A program made the translations under genes and the position numbers. Under the pieces are notes generated by a model. That model had not been told where the DNA came from. It was given only the letters and a program-made list of their open reading frames with translations, and made no database searches. From a bacterium (GTDB lineage: Bacteria; Vulcanimicrobiota; Vulcanimicrobiia; Vulcanimicrobiales; Vulcanimicrobiaceae), in the NCBI GenBank assembly GCA_021790935.1, contig JAJYFL010000008.1, forward strand, positions 1-64,000: DNA of 64,000 nt, written 5' to 3'. Positions 37,447-46,429 of this stretch are shown piece after piece. Within the stretch, counting starts at the first letter, position 1, and the number at the start of each line of letters is the position of its first letter.

Positions 37447-38226
37447 CATCGGGCGGATCTCGCTCATGAACGGTCGGAAGCGCGCGTCGTTGGCATCGCT
37501 CGCCTCCAGGCCCGAATAGACGACGATCGCGTAGGCCCCTCCCGAGTCGGTATCCAGGATGCCGCCATCGTGCGTGACTTCGTCCGTACTGCCCGTCTTA
37601 TGCGCGAAGCGGTCGCCGGGATAGAGCCCGGTGCTCAACTTCTCGTTGCATTCTTGACGGCCGAGCATCTCGCGCAAGCGCAGAGCGAAAGGGACGCCGT
37701 CACGCGCGATCAGTTCGAAGAGCAGCGCGGCATCCGCAGCGGTATGCGCATTGCGGTGTACGCCGTCCCACTGGGGGTCGCGCAGCAGCGGTTCGCTCCC
37801 GGAGAGCTTGCGGTGGAAAGCGGTATGCGCGAGGCCGAATCGCGTGCGAACGATCGAGGTTGCCCGCTCGCGGCCAACGATGTCGAACAGCATATTGGTC
37901 GCGACGTTGTCCGAACGAGTAATCGCGAGTTCGAGGATCTCCGAGAGCGGCGAGCGGTAACCTGGTAGAAGAGGAGACCGTTTGTCGTTGGCCGTCATGT
38001 TGCCCGGATCTACCTCGAAGACCGCGTCCAGGCGCAGCTCGCCGTCGGCCGCCAACGCCAGCGTCGCGAGTGCGAGAGGCGTCTTGATCATGCTGGCTGG
38101 GTAGAGCGGCAGATTCGGTTCGATTTCGATCGGCGGCACGGGCCGGTCGAGCCGCCTGATTACGATCGAATGGGGTACCAGCCCGACCCGTTGGGCGGCG
38201 CTGCTGACGGCTTCCTGTGTGATCAC
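37441..38226 (-). CDS. Class A beta-lactamase-like serine hydrolase
   Basis: 261 residues from a GTG. Ser45-x-x-Lys48 (SMIK), Ser105-Asp-Asn107 (SDN) and a C-terminal Lys-Thr-Gly (HKTGSTDEV) are the three class A motifs. The omega-loop glutamate is not obvious. There is no signal peptide, so the protein may be cytosolic and a hydrolase or beta-lactamase-family enzyme rather than a resistance enzyme; resistance cannot be claimed from sequence. It is divergent from the STAS/efflux operon and shares the palindrome-rich region at 38274-38339. Confidence 0.8.
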   Translation of the reverse strand: MITQEAVSSAAQRVGLVPHSIVIRRLDRPVPPIEIEPNLPLYPASMIKTPLALATLALAADGELRLDAVFEVDPGNMTANDKRSPLLPGYRSPLSEILELAITRSDNVATNMLFDIVGRERATSIVRTRFGLAHTAFHRKLSGSEPLLRDPQWDGVHRNAHTAADAALLFELIARDGVPFALRLREMLGRQECNEKLSTGLYPGDRFAHKTGSTDEVTHDGGILDTDSGGAYAIVVYSGLEASDANDARFRPFMSEIRPML

Positions 38227-38273
38227 CGCCCTCAGGTTCCACGCCGTTTCCAGGGTTCACTCCCTTGCTGCAA

Positions 38274-38339
38274 GCAAGTACTTGCATTAGGCGCAGGAGC
38301 CGTGGTAGTATGCGCATGCAGGTACTCACTTGCATGCGC
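38274..38339. promoter_or_regulatory. Palindromes and promoter before the efflux operon
   Basis: A 12-bp perfect palindrome GCAAGTACTTGC (38274-38285) overlaps a TTGCAT -35 (38282-38287). An 18-bp spacer leads to TAGTAT (38306-38311) preceded by TGG. A second dyad GCGCATGCA/TGCATGCGC (38312-38320 and 38331-38339, 10-bp spacer) lies just downstream. This is a plausible promoter with two operators for the STAS-TetR-efflux operon. The TetR-family protein at 39318 is the natural candidate to bind here. Confidence 0.6.
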
Positions 38340-38353
38340 TATCCGAGAGAGTC

Positions 38354-38665
38354 ATGATCGTAGATTCCGAAATTTTTACCTTTACCGATTCGGCTCCGGC
38401 GGCCGTGGAGGCGCTCCAACGGGAGATGGCTGCAGCCCTGGCCGATGGGCAAACCCGCGTTACGCTGGACCTGGACCCGATTCCCACGCTCGACATCGCG
38501 GGGATTCGAGGCCTGATCACCTTGCTGCGACGCGTTCGGGAGGCGGGCGGCGAGATCGCCTTGCGCACTTCGCGCGCCGACATCTGCCGCACCCTGGCGG
38601 TCACCGGTCTCGACCGTGTCTTTTCGGTCGATAGCTGCCGTAGCGGCCCAGAGGTGGCAGCATGA
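38354..38665 (+). CDS. STAS-domain protein
   Basis: 103 residues from the ATG at 38354. The fold of anti-sigma-factor antagonists is seen: N-terminal strands, then VTLDLDPIPTLDIAGIRGL. The residue normally phosphorylated (Asp-Ser-Ser/Thr) is replaced by Asp47-Ile-Ala49-Gly, so phospho-switching is unlikely. No anti-sigma kinase gene is nearby. It starts an operon with a LolA-like protein and a TetR/EmrAB-TolC pump, so a structural role in membrane trafficking, as for MlaB-type STAS proteins, is an alternative to sigma-factor control. Confidence 0.78.
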   Translation: MIVDSEIFTFTDSAPAAVEALQREMAAALADGQTRVTLDLDPIPTLDIAGIRGLITLLRRVREAGGEIALRTSRADICRTLAVTGLDRVFSVDSCRSGPEVAA

Positions 38666-39321
38666 ATGGCAAGCGCCTCCTCGCCGCCCTCGCGTGCTCG
38701 TCGTTTCTCGTTGCGGCGGCTCCGGCCGGCGCAGCCCCGGGCCGGCTCGACGCTCGGACGATCGTCGAGCGGATGCTCGCCCGCAATCCGTCGCTGCGCT
38801 CTTTTCAAGCCCATCTCCACGTCAATATTCGGATGCTGAACTTCCCCTTTTTCGCGCCGGAGTTGGACGGAACGTCGTATTTCAAACGCCCGGACAACTA
38901 CGAAGTGGTCTTCGACCGCGTCCCGCCGTACGCCAAGGGGTTCGCGAAGATGTTCGACGCGATCGGCGATCCGGCGGCGTGGGAGACGGATCAAAATGTC
39001 ACCTATGCCGGCCAGGGCAGCCTCGGTGGACGCCCCATGCTGGAACTGCGCATGACCAAGAAGGTCTACAGCTCGGTCCTCGACTATACGCTCGCATACG
39101 TCGATCCGTCGGACTATCAGGTGACGCGGATGGAGTGGCACTATCGAAACGGAGGGACGATCGTGATGACGCAATCCTTCAAGACCGAAGGCGCTTACAG
39201 CGTCATCGCGTCGCAGCACGCAACGATCGACATTCCGCATATCCGTGCGGTCGCCAACGCGACCTACGGGACGTATCATACGAACGTCGCGGTCGATAGT
39301 TCGGTGTTTTCCAAACCGTGA
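38662..39321 (+). CDS. Exported LolA-like protein
   Basis: 219 residues with a signal peptide (about 1-24, ending Ala-Gly-Ala). The mature part (ARTIVERMLARNPSLRSFQA, then alternating strands with KRPDNYEVVFD) has the pattern of the LolA/LolB 'outer membrane lipoprotein-sorting' superfamily. It may bind a lipid or lipoprotein in the periplasm. Overlaps with both neighbours (4 bp each) show translational coupling with STAS and TetR genes. Confidence 0.75.
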   Translation: MNGKRLLAALACSSFLVAAAPAGAAPGRLDARTIVERMLARNPSLRSFQAHLHVNIRMLNFPFFAPELDGTSYFKRPDNYEVVFDRVPPYAKGFAKMFDAIGDPAAWETDQNVTYAGQGSLGGRPMLELRMTKKVYSSVLDYTLAYVDPSDYQVTRMEWHYRNGGTIVMTQSFKTEGAYSVIASQHATIDIPHIRAVANATYGTYHTNVAVDSSVFSKP

Positions 39322-39944
39322 TGTTCGCGCACCGGGAACTGCACCGTCCGGCGACCTCGCCTGAAGAGACCCGCCAGCGCATCCTCCAGGCGACGCGAGA
39401 GCTTTTTGCCAAGAAGGGCCGGCGCGGCACGACCACGCGCGAGATCGCCGAGCGCGCGGGCGTCAACGAAGCGACGCTCTTTCGCCATTTCGGCAACAAA
39501 GAGGCGCTTTCGCTGGCATGCGCGCAGTATTTTTGCGGCACGGTCGAATTGCAGGGCTTGATCGCGACTCTGAGCGGGAACCTCGAGGTCGACCTTCGCA
39601 CGATCGCGCAGGCGCTGATCGGTCGCCTCGAGAGCGTCCGCGACCTCATCCTCATGTCGCTGGCGGAGGAAGACGAGGACGGGACGCACGTGGGCGACCA
39701 GGCGTGGCGCGCTCCGGCGGCGATCCACAGCGTCGTTACCGAGTACCTTACGACGTGGACGGAACGCGGCGAACTCAAGGGCGATCCGCGCGTGCTGGCG
39801 CGCTATTTCATGGGCAGCATCTTCGCGCACGTCATCGGCCGTAAGAAGATGCCGCTCGACGAGCTCCAGCTCACGCAAGAGCAGTACCTCACGTTCCTGG
39901 TCGACGCGTTTCTACACGGCGTGCGGAGCAAGTTCGAGCAATGA
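39318..39944 (+). CDS. TetR-family transcriptional regulator
   Basis: 208 residues from a GTG (an ATG follows directly). The N-terminal TetR helix-turn-helix is ETRQRILQATRELFAKKG with TTTREIAERAGVNEATLFRHF. The C-terminal part is helical and would hold the ligand pocket. It sits inside the operon it probably controls; the palindromes at 38274-38339 are candidate operators. Overlaps the EmrA-like gene by 4 bp. Confidence 0.92.
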   Translation: MMFAHRELHRPATSPEETRQRILQATRELFAKKGRRGTTTREIAERAGVNEATLFRHFGNKEALSLACAQYFCGTVELQGLIATLSGNLEVDLRTIAQALIGRLESVRDLILMSLAEEDEDGTHVGDQAWRAPAAIHSVVTEYLTTWTERGELKGDPRVLARYFMGSIFAHVIGRKKMPLDELQLTQEQYLTFLVDAFLHGVRSKFEQ

Positions 39945-41137
39945 GTTCGGGCGAGGCGGAGAACGGCACCTCTCCCTTGGTGCGGCGCCTGGGGATGGCG
40001 GCCGCTGCGGTCGTCGTCATTCTGGTCCTATTCGCCGGCCTCAAGTGGTTTCTCTACGCTAGGACGCACGTGACGACGGGCGACGCGCAGATAGATGCGA
40101 ACGCCGTCGACGTCACGAGCAAGATCAACGAACGCGTGGACAAAATCGTCGTGGACACCAACCAGCCGGTGCGTAAAGGCGAGCTCTTGATCGTACTCGA
40201 CAACGCTACGGAGGTCGCTCGCGTCGCTCAAGCGCGGGCAGACTATCAACTCGCAGTGGAGAACCAGGGGGCGCTCACGCAGCAGGGTACGGGCGGCGTC
40301 GCCCAGGCGCAAGCGAATATCGCCGGAGCATCCGCGCAGGTTCCGCTCTCGCAAGCCGGCGTGGCGGTTGCCCGAGCGCAAGTGCGGGTCTCGCAAGCGC
40401 AGGTACCGGCTGCCCGAGAGAATCTCGTGAAAGCGCAAGCAGATTACAACCGTGTCGCGTCGCTGGTCTCCACCGGCGACCTGCCCGGCCAGCAGATCGA
40501 TGCGGCGAGAGCTGCGCTCGCGCAAGCCGAGTCGCAATATCGCGCTGCGGTCGATGGCCTAACCGTTAGCCGCGCGGATCTCGCGGCAGCCGAGCAGCGC
40601 GTTGCTGCCTCGCAGGCGGGAATCGGCGCGGCACGCGGATCGTTGCAGCTCGCGCAGGGGAAACTCACGCAGGCGCAAGCCCCTAGCCAAGTCGCTGCCG
40701 CGCGCGCCGAGCTCGACATCGCCGAGCAAAATCTGGCGTATACCAAGATTCGCTCGCCCATAGACGGTTTCGTCGGTGAGAAGAGCGTCGAGATCGGGCA
40801 GACCGTGGGAGCGGGCATGACGCTGCTGACGCTGATCCCCGATAGCGTCTTCATTACGGCGAATTTCAAGGAGACGGAGATGGGGAGCGTACGCGCGGGA
40901 GAGCCGGTCGACATCAACGTCGACGCATACAACGGCGTCAAGTTCCGCGGACGGGTGCTCTCGATAAATCCGGCGTCGCAGAATACCTACGCGCTGATCC
41001 CGGCACAGAACTCCACGGGCAATTTCGTCAAAGTCGCCCAGCGGATTCCGGTCAAGATCTCCATCGACGATCCCGATCCGTCCAGGTATCCGCTGCGTCC
41101 GGGCATGTCCGTCGAGGCGTCGGTCAAAGTTCGTTAG
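39941..41137 (+). CDS. HlyD/EmrA-type membrane fusion protein
   Basis: 398 residues. An N-terminal membrane anchor (about 15-35), the HlyD lipoyl/biotinyl-like half-motif (ANAVDVTSKINERVDKIVVD), a long Ala/Gln-rich coiled coil (about 90-270) and the C-terminal beta-barrel half (GQTVGAGMTLLTLIPD) are seen. It links the inner-membrane pump to the outer-membrane channel. Next gene 15 bp downstream is the MFS pump. Confidence 0.92.
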   Translation: MSSGEAENGTSPLVRRLGMAAAAVVVILVLFAGLKWFLYARTHVTTGDAQIDANAVDVTSKINERVDKIVVDTNQPVRKGELLIVLDNATEVARVAQARADYQLAVENQGALTQQGTGGVAQAQANIAGASAQVPLSQAGVAVARAQVRVSQAQVPAARENLVKAQADYNRVASLVSTGDLPGQQIDAARAALAQAESQYRAAVDGLTVSRADLAAAEQRVAASQAGIGAARGSLQLAQGKLTQAQAPSQVAAARAELDIAEQNLAYTKIRSPIDGFVGEKSVEIGQTVGAGMTLLTLIPDSVFITANFKETEMGSVRAGEPVDINVDAYNGVKFRGRVLSINPASQNTYALIPAQNSTGNFVKVAQRIPVKISIDDPDPSRYPLRPGMSVEASVKVR

Positions 41138-41152
41138 CCCTTTGGCAAATCG

Positions 41153-42697
41153 ATGAAAGCTTATGAAAGCAACGTCATCGAGTACGGTTGGCGCCGCAGG
41201 CTGGTGACGCTGGCCGTTATCATCGGGACGATGCTCGAGATCGTCGACACGACGATCGTGAACGTTGCCCTGCCGAACATTCAGGGCAACTTTGGAGTGG
41301 CCGTCGATCAGGGCGCCTGGATCGTAACCGGCTACATCATCGCGAACGTTGTCGTCATTCCGATCGCTCCGTGGTTAGAGACGCGTTTCGGGCGGAGGAA
41401 ACTCTATTTTTGGGCGATCGTAGGCTTCACGTTTGCATCGGCGATGTGCGGGCTTGCCGGCAGTTTCAACGCTCTCGTCTTTTGGCGCGTCGTTCAAGGC
41501 ATGGGCGGCGGCGCCTTGCTCTCGACCTCTCAGGCTATCCTCCGCCAAACCTATCCGCTGAGCGAGCAAGGTAAGGCGCAGGGAATCTTCTCGATGGGCG
41601 TTATCGTCGGGCCGGCAATCGGTCCGCTGATCGGCGGCATCGTTACCGATCAACTCAGCTGGCGCTGGGCATTCTTTGTGAACCTCCCGATCGGCGTCTT
41701 GGCCGCTGCGATCGTCTACCTCGTCTTGCGCAACCCGGCCGCTCCCCAAAGGGACAAGAAGCTCGACTGGACCGGCTTAGGGCTGCTGGCACTAGGGTTG
41801 GGCTCGATGCAATACGTCCTGGATCAGGGGCAACGATACGATTGGTTCTCTGATCCGAACATCCGTCTGTTCAGTTTGCTGGCGGCAGGCGGTTTGATCG
41901 CCTTCGTTTTTTGGACGCTGAGATCGAAAATTCCGGTAGTCAACCTGCATATCTTGCGGTACCGGGTCGTCGCCGTCGGCAGTCTGCTGGGCGCCGTCCT
42001 CGGTGCGAGCCTTTACGGCACGATCGTCATCTTGCCGCAGTACGTCCAAAACTCACTCGGCTTTACGGCGACGCTCTCGGGCGAATTGATCTTGATGCGC
42101 GCAACGGCAGTCGCGTTCTTCACGCCGATCATCGCCATCATCGTTACGCGCGGAAAAGCCGACACGCGCTGGTTTATCGTCTCCGGCTTCGTCATGCTGG
42201 GCATCTCCAACTGGATGCTCGCCGCCGTGACGACCGAACAATCCGCGTACTGGACGTTTTTTTGGCCGTTGGTAATCAGCGGGGTCGGCCTTTCGCAGAT
42301 ATTCGTTCCGCTCTCGGTGACGGTCCTCGGCGGCGTTCCGCAAAACGACGTCGCGGCGGCAGCGTCGTTCTTCAATCTCGCCCGCCAGGTGGGGGGCAGC
42401 ATCTCTACGGCGCTCCTGGTGACGCTCCTCGTGCGTGGCGTCACGCAACATCAAAGCGCGCTCGATGGTGCCGTCACCCTGCACGCAACGTCCACGCTGC
42501 ATTTTCTCCAAGCGAACGGGGGCGAGCATTCGCTTCGCGCCCTGCACGATCTCGCGAGGCTGGTAACGCAACAAGCGCTGGTGCTCTCGTATGCCGACAC
42601 CTCGCGTTGGGTAGCGATAATCTCGATTCTCTTGGCCCCGCTCGTGGGGCTGCTGCGCCGTCCGCGTCTGCCGGGCATTCCCTTGAAAGCCGAATAG
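41153..42697 (+). CDS. DHA2-family MFS multidrug transporter (EmrB type)
   Basis: 514 residues with about 14 membrane helices. The DHA2 signature at helix 1, LEIVDTTIVNVALPNIQGNF, and the helix-5 antiporter motif region (GPAIGPLIGGIVTD) are present. It would export hydrophobic or toxic compounds with protons in exchange, through the EmrA-like adaptor and the TolC-like channel encoded on either side. The substrate cannot be read from sequence. Confidence 0.93.
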   Translation: MKAYESNVIEYGWRRRLVTLAVIIGTMLEIVDTTIVNVALPNIQGNFGVAVDQGAWIVTGYIIANVVVIPIAPWLETRFGRRKLYFWAIVGFTFASAMCGLAGSFNALVFWRVVQGMGGGALLSTSQAILRQTYPLSEQGKAQGIFSMGVIVGPAIGPLIGGIVTDQLSWRWAFFVNLPIGVLAAAIVYLVLRNPAAPQRDKKLDWTGLGLLALGLGSMQYVLDQGQRYDWFSDPNIRLFSLLAAGGLIAFVFWTLRSKIPVVNLHILRYRVVAVGSLLGAVLGASLYGTIVILPQYVQNSLGFTATLSGELILMRATAVAFFTPIIAIIVTRGKADTRWFIVSGFVMLGISNWMLAAVTTEQSAYWTFFWPLVISGVGLSQIFVPLSVTVLGGVPQNDVAAAASFFNLARQVGGSISTALLVTLLVRGVTQHQSALDGAVTLHATSTLHFLQANGGEHSLRALHDLARLVTQQALVLSYADTSRWVAIISILLAPLVGLLRRPRLPGIPLKAE

Positions 42698-42705
42698 GAG
42701 TTCTC

Positions 42706-44556
42706 GTGTACCGACGTCTTCTCGCACTACTCGCTTTAGCCGGATGCGGCGCGCTCTGCGCCGCGCCGGCCATGGCAAAGCCCGCCCTCGCGAGCGCGTT
42801 GCGTCCGCATCCGACACCGGCGCCGCGCGTAACCCTTCCGCCTCCACCACCGGCTGTGGTGCTGCCGCCGGTACCCGCCGTGGCGCGCGGCTATGCCGCT
42901 CCGTCCGCGAACGTGCCGTCGGCCGAGATCGAAGGCGTGACGCAGCGACCGTTCGTCGGGCTAACGCTCGAAAATGCGATCGGCATGGCGCTCTCGCAAA
43001 ATCCCGACCTTGCGGTCGCACGGGCCGATCGCGCGATTGCGGGCTACCAAATTCAAGCGGCGAAGGGTGCCTACGATATTCGCCTCTCCTTACAGCCGTC
43101 GTATCAATACGCGAAGACGGCTCCGTCGAACTCGTTCTTTGCCGGACCCAATTTCGGGCCGCTCGTCTCGGAGACGACCGGCGTCTCCGCCGGCGCCTCG
43201 GGCATACTGCGCGGCGGACAGCAGTACAGCGTGAGCGTACAAGGCGGCAGCGCCTTCAGCAACAACGTCATAAACGCGTTCGACCCAACCTATCCAACGT
43301 TGTTTTCGGTCGATTTTTCCCAGCCGCTCGCGCGTGGAGCCGGCATCAATCCCGCCGGCCGAGCGCTGCAATTAGCGCAGATAAATGCCGATGCCGTCAA
43401 CGCACAGACGCTTGTGGGCGTAGAGAGCACCGTCGCGCAGGTCGAGGATTCATACTGGGATCTCGTGGCTGCGTGGCGTAACGTGGCGATTGCGGAGGAG
43501 GCGCTGAAGCAAGCTGTCGCGCAGCAGCGCAGCAACGAGCGCCTTGCCAAGCGCGGCGCGAGCGCCCCGATCGACGTCGTGCAATCGAACACCCAGGTCG
43601 AGATATTCCAGGACAACGTTTTTTCGGCGCTGCAGAGCGTCGCCCAGATCCAGAATCGGCTCAAGGAGCTTCTCTTAGCCAACCCGGCGGATCCGGCGTG
43701 GGCGGCCAACATCGTGCCGACCACCCCGGTGCTGCAGCTTCCAAGGCAGCCGTCGCTCGCCGCCTTGGTGATGACGGCCCTTCGAAACCGTCCGGAGATC
43801 GCTCGCATACGTGACGAACGCCGCGCGGCCGACGTTGACTTGGCATATGCGGAGAATCGCTTGAAGCCGCAGATCGACCTGAACCTCGGCTATACCAGCA
43901 ACGGTTTCGCCGGTCAGCCGACCAATCCCAATGCGAGTCCGTTCGCGCAGAGCAGCGCACAGCAGGTCGTCGCGATCGATCAGCTGATCGCCGCGGTGAA
44001 CAGATCGCTCCCCGCTAACCAGCAGATACCGTACTTGATGCAAGCGAACGCCCCGGTCCCGGGATACTTGATCGGCGATCTCGGCCAATCGATCAAGAAC
44101 CTGACGGCCGAAAAGTTTCCGAGCTTTTCCGCCGGCATTCTGGTGACCCTGCCGCTGGGGCACGACACCGCACACGCGGATCTGGCGATCGCGCGAGAGC
44201 GCGAACGCATCGCACGCCTGCAGGAGGCAAGTATTATCCAGCGCGTGACCGTGGAAGTGCGCGATGCCTTGCAGGCCTACAAGAGCGCCATCGCCCGGCT
44301 GATTGCAGCGCGCGCGGCCGCGCAGGCTTCGCAGCAGGTGCTGGCAAGCGAGATGCGGCGGTTCCGCAACGGTGCCTCCACCACGTTCCTGGTCCTGCAG
44401 CGACAAGTAGAGCTCGCCGATAACCGCGGTCGCGAGCTGCAGGCGCAGACGGATCTCAATAAGGCGGTCGTGGAGATCGAACGCTCCACCGGATCGATCC
44501 TGAAAGACAACGATGTCGACCTGACGACGTTAGGCGCAGGAGCACTCAAGCCATGA
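42706..44556 (+). CDS. TolC-family outer-membrane efflux protein
   Basis: 616 residues from a GTG with AGGAG 6 bases upstream. A signal peptide (about 1-24) is followed by an unusual Pro-rich segment (about 30-60) and then two OEP (TolC) repeats of long helices and beta strands, e.g. LTLENAIGMALSQNPDLAVA and the matching second repeat from about residue 340. It forms the outer-membrane channel of the tripartite pump. Its presence is the best sign of a two-membrane envelope. Its stop overlaps a tiny ORF. Confidence 0.93.
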   Translation: MYRRLLALLALAGCGALCAAPAMAKPALASALRPHPTPAPRVTLPPPPPAVVLPPVPAVARGYAAPSANVPSAEIEGVTQRPFVGLTLENAIGMALSQNPDLAVARADRAIAGYQIQAAKGAYDIRLSLQPSYQYAKTAPSNSFFAGPNFGPLVSETTGVSAGASGILRGGQQYSVSVQGGSAFSNNVINAFDPTYPTLFSVDFSQPLARGAGINPAGRALQLAQINADAVNAQTLVGVESTVAQVEDSYWDLVAAWRNVAIAEEALKQAVAQQRSNERLAKRGASAPIDVVQSNTQVEIFQDNVFSALQSVAQIQNRLKELLLANPADPAWAANIVPTTPVLQLPRQPSLAALVMTALRNRPEIARIRDERRAADVDLAYAENRLKPQIDLNLGYTSNGFAGQPTNPNASPFAQSSAQQVVAIDQLIAAVNRSLPANQQIPYLMQANAPVPGYLIGDLGQSIKNLTAEKFPSFSAGILVTLPLGHDTAHADLAIARERERIARLQEASIIQRVTVEVRDALQAYKSAIARLIAARAAAQASQQVLASEMRRFRNGASTTFLVLQRQVELADNRGRELQAQTDLNKAVVEIERSTGSILKDNDVDLTTLGAGALKP

Positions 44557-44687
44557 AGGAGAAGATCATGCAGTCCGGTCACTCACCCCTTCGCAGACTC
44601 TCGGAACGAAAGATCCAGGAGCGTAACGCCGTCCTATACCGGCGTGAACTCGAGCGCTGGAACCATCGCGTTCCGGTCCTCAAGTAG
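44553..44687 (+). CDS. Small basic protein ORF (44 aa)
   Basis: 44 residues starting at an ATG that overlaps the tolC stop (ATGA). It is rich in Arg, Lys and Glu and predicted to be one long amphipathic helix. No family recognised. The overlap and operon position argue that it is translated, but it is short and overlaps the 3' end of the convergent pgl gene by 8 bp. Confidence 0.4.
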   Translation: MKEKIMQSGHSPLRRLSERKIQERNAVLYRRELERWNHRVPVLK

Positions 44688-45423
44688 CGCGCAGGCTGTC
44701 GGCGGCGTCCCGATCGACCAGCCACGTCAAGCGCCCGGCCCGCGGCGCGACGATCTGCACCGGATAGGTCGTCGGAACGTACGGCCCCTCCAGCACCGAT
44801 GCCAGGATCGTGGCCTTCTGCGCTCCCTGCGCGGCAATCGCGACGTGGCGAGCGTTGTTGATCGCGCGTGGCGTGAGCGTGAGGCGATAGGCCTGCATTG
44901 CCTCGACGTATGGCGCGCGCACGAGATCCGCGTCGCCGGTCATCGGGTCCGTGCCGGGAAAGAGCGAGGCCGTGTGACCGTCCGAGCCCATCCCTAGCAA
45001 TACCAAGTCGAACGCCGGCGGATCGCCGAGATCCGCGCGCAGCATCTCCGCGTACAGGCGTGCGGCCTCGGTCGGGTCGTCTTCGCCGCGCATGCGGCGA
45101 ACGTTCGGCGGTGGGATCGGCACGGCCCGAAGGAACGTATCGCAGGCCATCTTGTAATTCGACTGCTCGTCGTCCGGCCCGACGCAGCGCTCGTCGCCGA
45201 AGTATACGAATACGTCTTGCCACGCGACCTGTGCGGCACGCCGCTGGGCCGCTAAGAGCGCGTACGCGGCGCGAGGGGTGGTCCCTCCGGCCAGCGCTAC
45301 GTAAAAGGCGCCGCGCTCGGCAACGGCGGCCTGCGCCCGGTCGACGAAGAGATCGGCGAGCGCGGCGGCCAGTTTCTCGGCGTCCGGGTAGATCCGAATC
45401 TCGCTGCGGTTATGCGTCGTCAG
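44680..45423 (-). CDS. pgl: 6-phosphogluconolactonase
   Basis: 247 residues when started at a CTG (45423) that has GGAG 8 bases upstream; no ATG or GTG gives a sensible start. The family motifs are ALAGGTTPRAAY near the N-terminus, FGDERCVGPDDEQSNY and GMGSDGHTASLFPG, typical of SOL/DevB-type lactonases. It hydrolyses 6-phosphogluconolactone to 6-phosphogluconate. Last gene of the pentose-phosphate operon. It overlaps the end of opcA by 14 bp. Confidence 0.88.
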   Translation of the reverse strand: MTTHNRSEIRIYPDAEKLAAALADLFVDRAQAAVAERGAFYVALAGGTTPRAAYALLAAQRRAAQVAWQDVFVYFGDERCVGPDDEQSNYKMACDTFLRAVPIPPPNVRRMRGEDDPTEAARLYAEMLRADLGDPPAFDLVLLGMGSDGHTASLFPGTDPMTGDADLVRAPYVEAMQAYRLTLTPRAINNARHVAIAAQGAQKATILASVLEGPYVPTTYPVQIVAPRAGRLTWLVDRDAADSLRAT

Positions 45424-46429
45424 ATCGATTGCTCCGGCGTTCGAGTATGGCCCGCGCCATTGCGAGCGAGCTGCGGAATACGTCGTCGCGGCGCGGGGAG
45501 AGGATAGCGCGTTCGATGAGTGCGACGATATCGATATGGTGCAGGGGAACGCAGCGTTCCGGGCGCGCAAACTTTCCCGAAACCGTGAGGGCGGCGAGAT
45601 CGGCGGTGCCGGGCTCGAGCGCCGCGGTAAACGTCGAGTCAGCGGATTCAAGCGCGATGCGGCGCACGCGTCGCGGTTCTCCCTCGCGTGCGATGGTGAA
45701 GTGAATCTCGGCGCCGGCGCTATCGTAAAACGCGTCGCCCGTATGAGGCTGCCAGCCGAGCCGGCTAGCGAGCCAGCCGACGATATACAGCGCCTCCGAG
45801 TCGGACCCAGCGGCGATGTCGATGCGCGAGATCGTGCCGATCTCGCTTGCGAGCTCGGGATCGTCGAAGAATTGCGCGATCATATCCTGCCACGAAAGCA
45901 GGCGCATGTACGCGAGGTCGTGGATGGCGATGCGCTCGTGCGCCTCGACGAAACCGGCGAGTTCGCGCAACGTCTCCGCGGTGCTATCTGAACGCGACGT
46001 ATCGACGACGAGGCAATCGGCGATCTCGGAGAGGCGCCCCAGCCGTTCGTCGCCGGCGACGTGCGCTCCAGCCCAGTAGAGGATGGTTTCGACGTTTGGG
46101 ACCACGAGCGCGTGTGCGACCGAGAAGAGGTCGGGCGCCTGCATGCCGCTCACGCCGATTGCGACCTGCTGGCTTCCCGTCATCAGCGTGTGCTCGATCT
46201 CGCGCATCGAGCTGTGCACGGAATGCGTGCCGGCTTCGTGGGCGGCGTCGAGCACGACGACGCGCGAAGGGTGGCGCCGCGCAATCTCGCCGGTTCGCTC
46301 GACGATCCATTCGCAGAGGTTTGGGTCGTCGACGAGCGCGACGAGGTTCATGGTGATCGTCGAGACGCCGACGCCCTCGCCGCGCTCCCGCGCCAGTTCG
46401 TCGAGGATCTGCGTGACGTCGAGGCTCAT
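45410..46429 (-). CDS. opcA: OpcA, glucose-6-phosphate dehydrogenase assembly factor
   Basis: 339 residues from an ATG overlapping the zwf stop (ATGA). The conserved OpcA segments include SVHSSMREIEHTL (altered), LVVPNVETILYWAG, HERIAIHDLAYMRLLSWQD and a C-terminal helical region. OpcA in actinobacteria and cyanobacteria activates or assembles G6PDH. Position between zwf and pgl agrees. About 340 residues is close to the family length. Confidence 0.9.
   Translation of the reverse strand: MSLDVTQILDELARERGEGVGVSTITMNLVALVDDPNLCEWIVERTGEIARRHPSRVVVLDAAHEAGTHSVHSSMREIEHTLMTGSQQVAIGVSGMQAPDLFSVAHALVVPNVETILYWAGAHVAGDERLGRLSEIADCLVVDTSRSDSTAETLRELAGFVEAHERIAIHDLAYMRLLSWQDMIAQFFDDPELASEIGTISRIDIAAGSDSEALYIVGWLASRLGWQPHTGDAFYDSAGAEIHFTIAREGEPRRVRRIALESADSTFTAALEPGTADLAALTVSGKFARPERCVPLHHIDIVALIERAILSPRRDDVFRSSLAMARAILERRSNRSDDA

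Noticed and set aside
37441-38226. Antibiotic-resistance beta-lactamase
   Set aside because: Class A motifs are present but there is no signal peptide and no clear omega-loop glutamate; a general serine hydrolase is safer.
41911-42705. Long N-terminal extension of the TolC-like protein
   Set aside because: It overlaps emrB in another frame; a GTG with AGGAG and a signal peptide at 42706 is the natural start.
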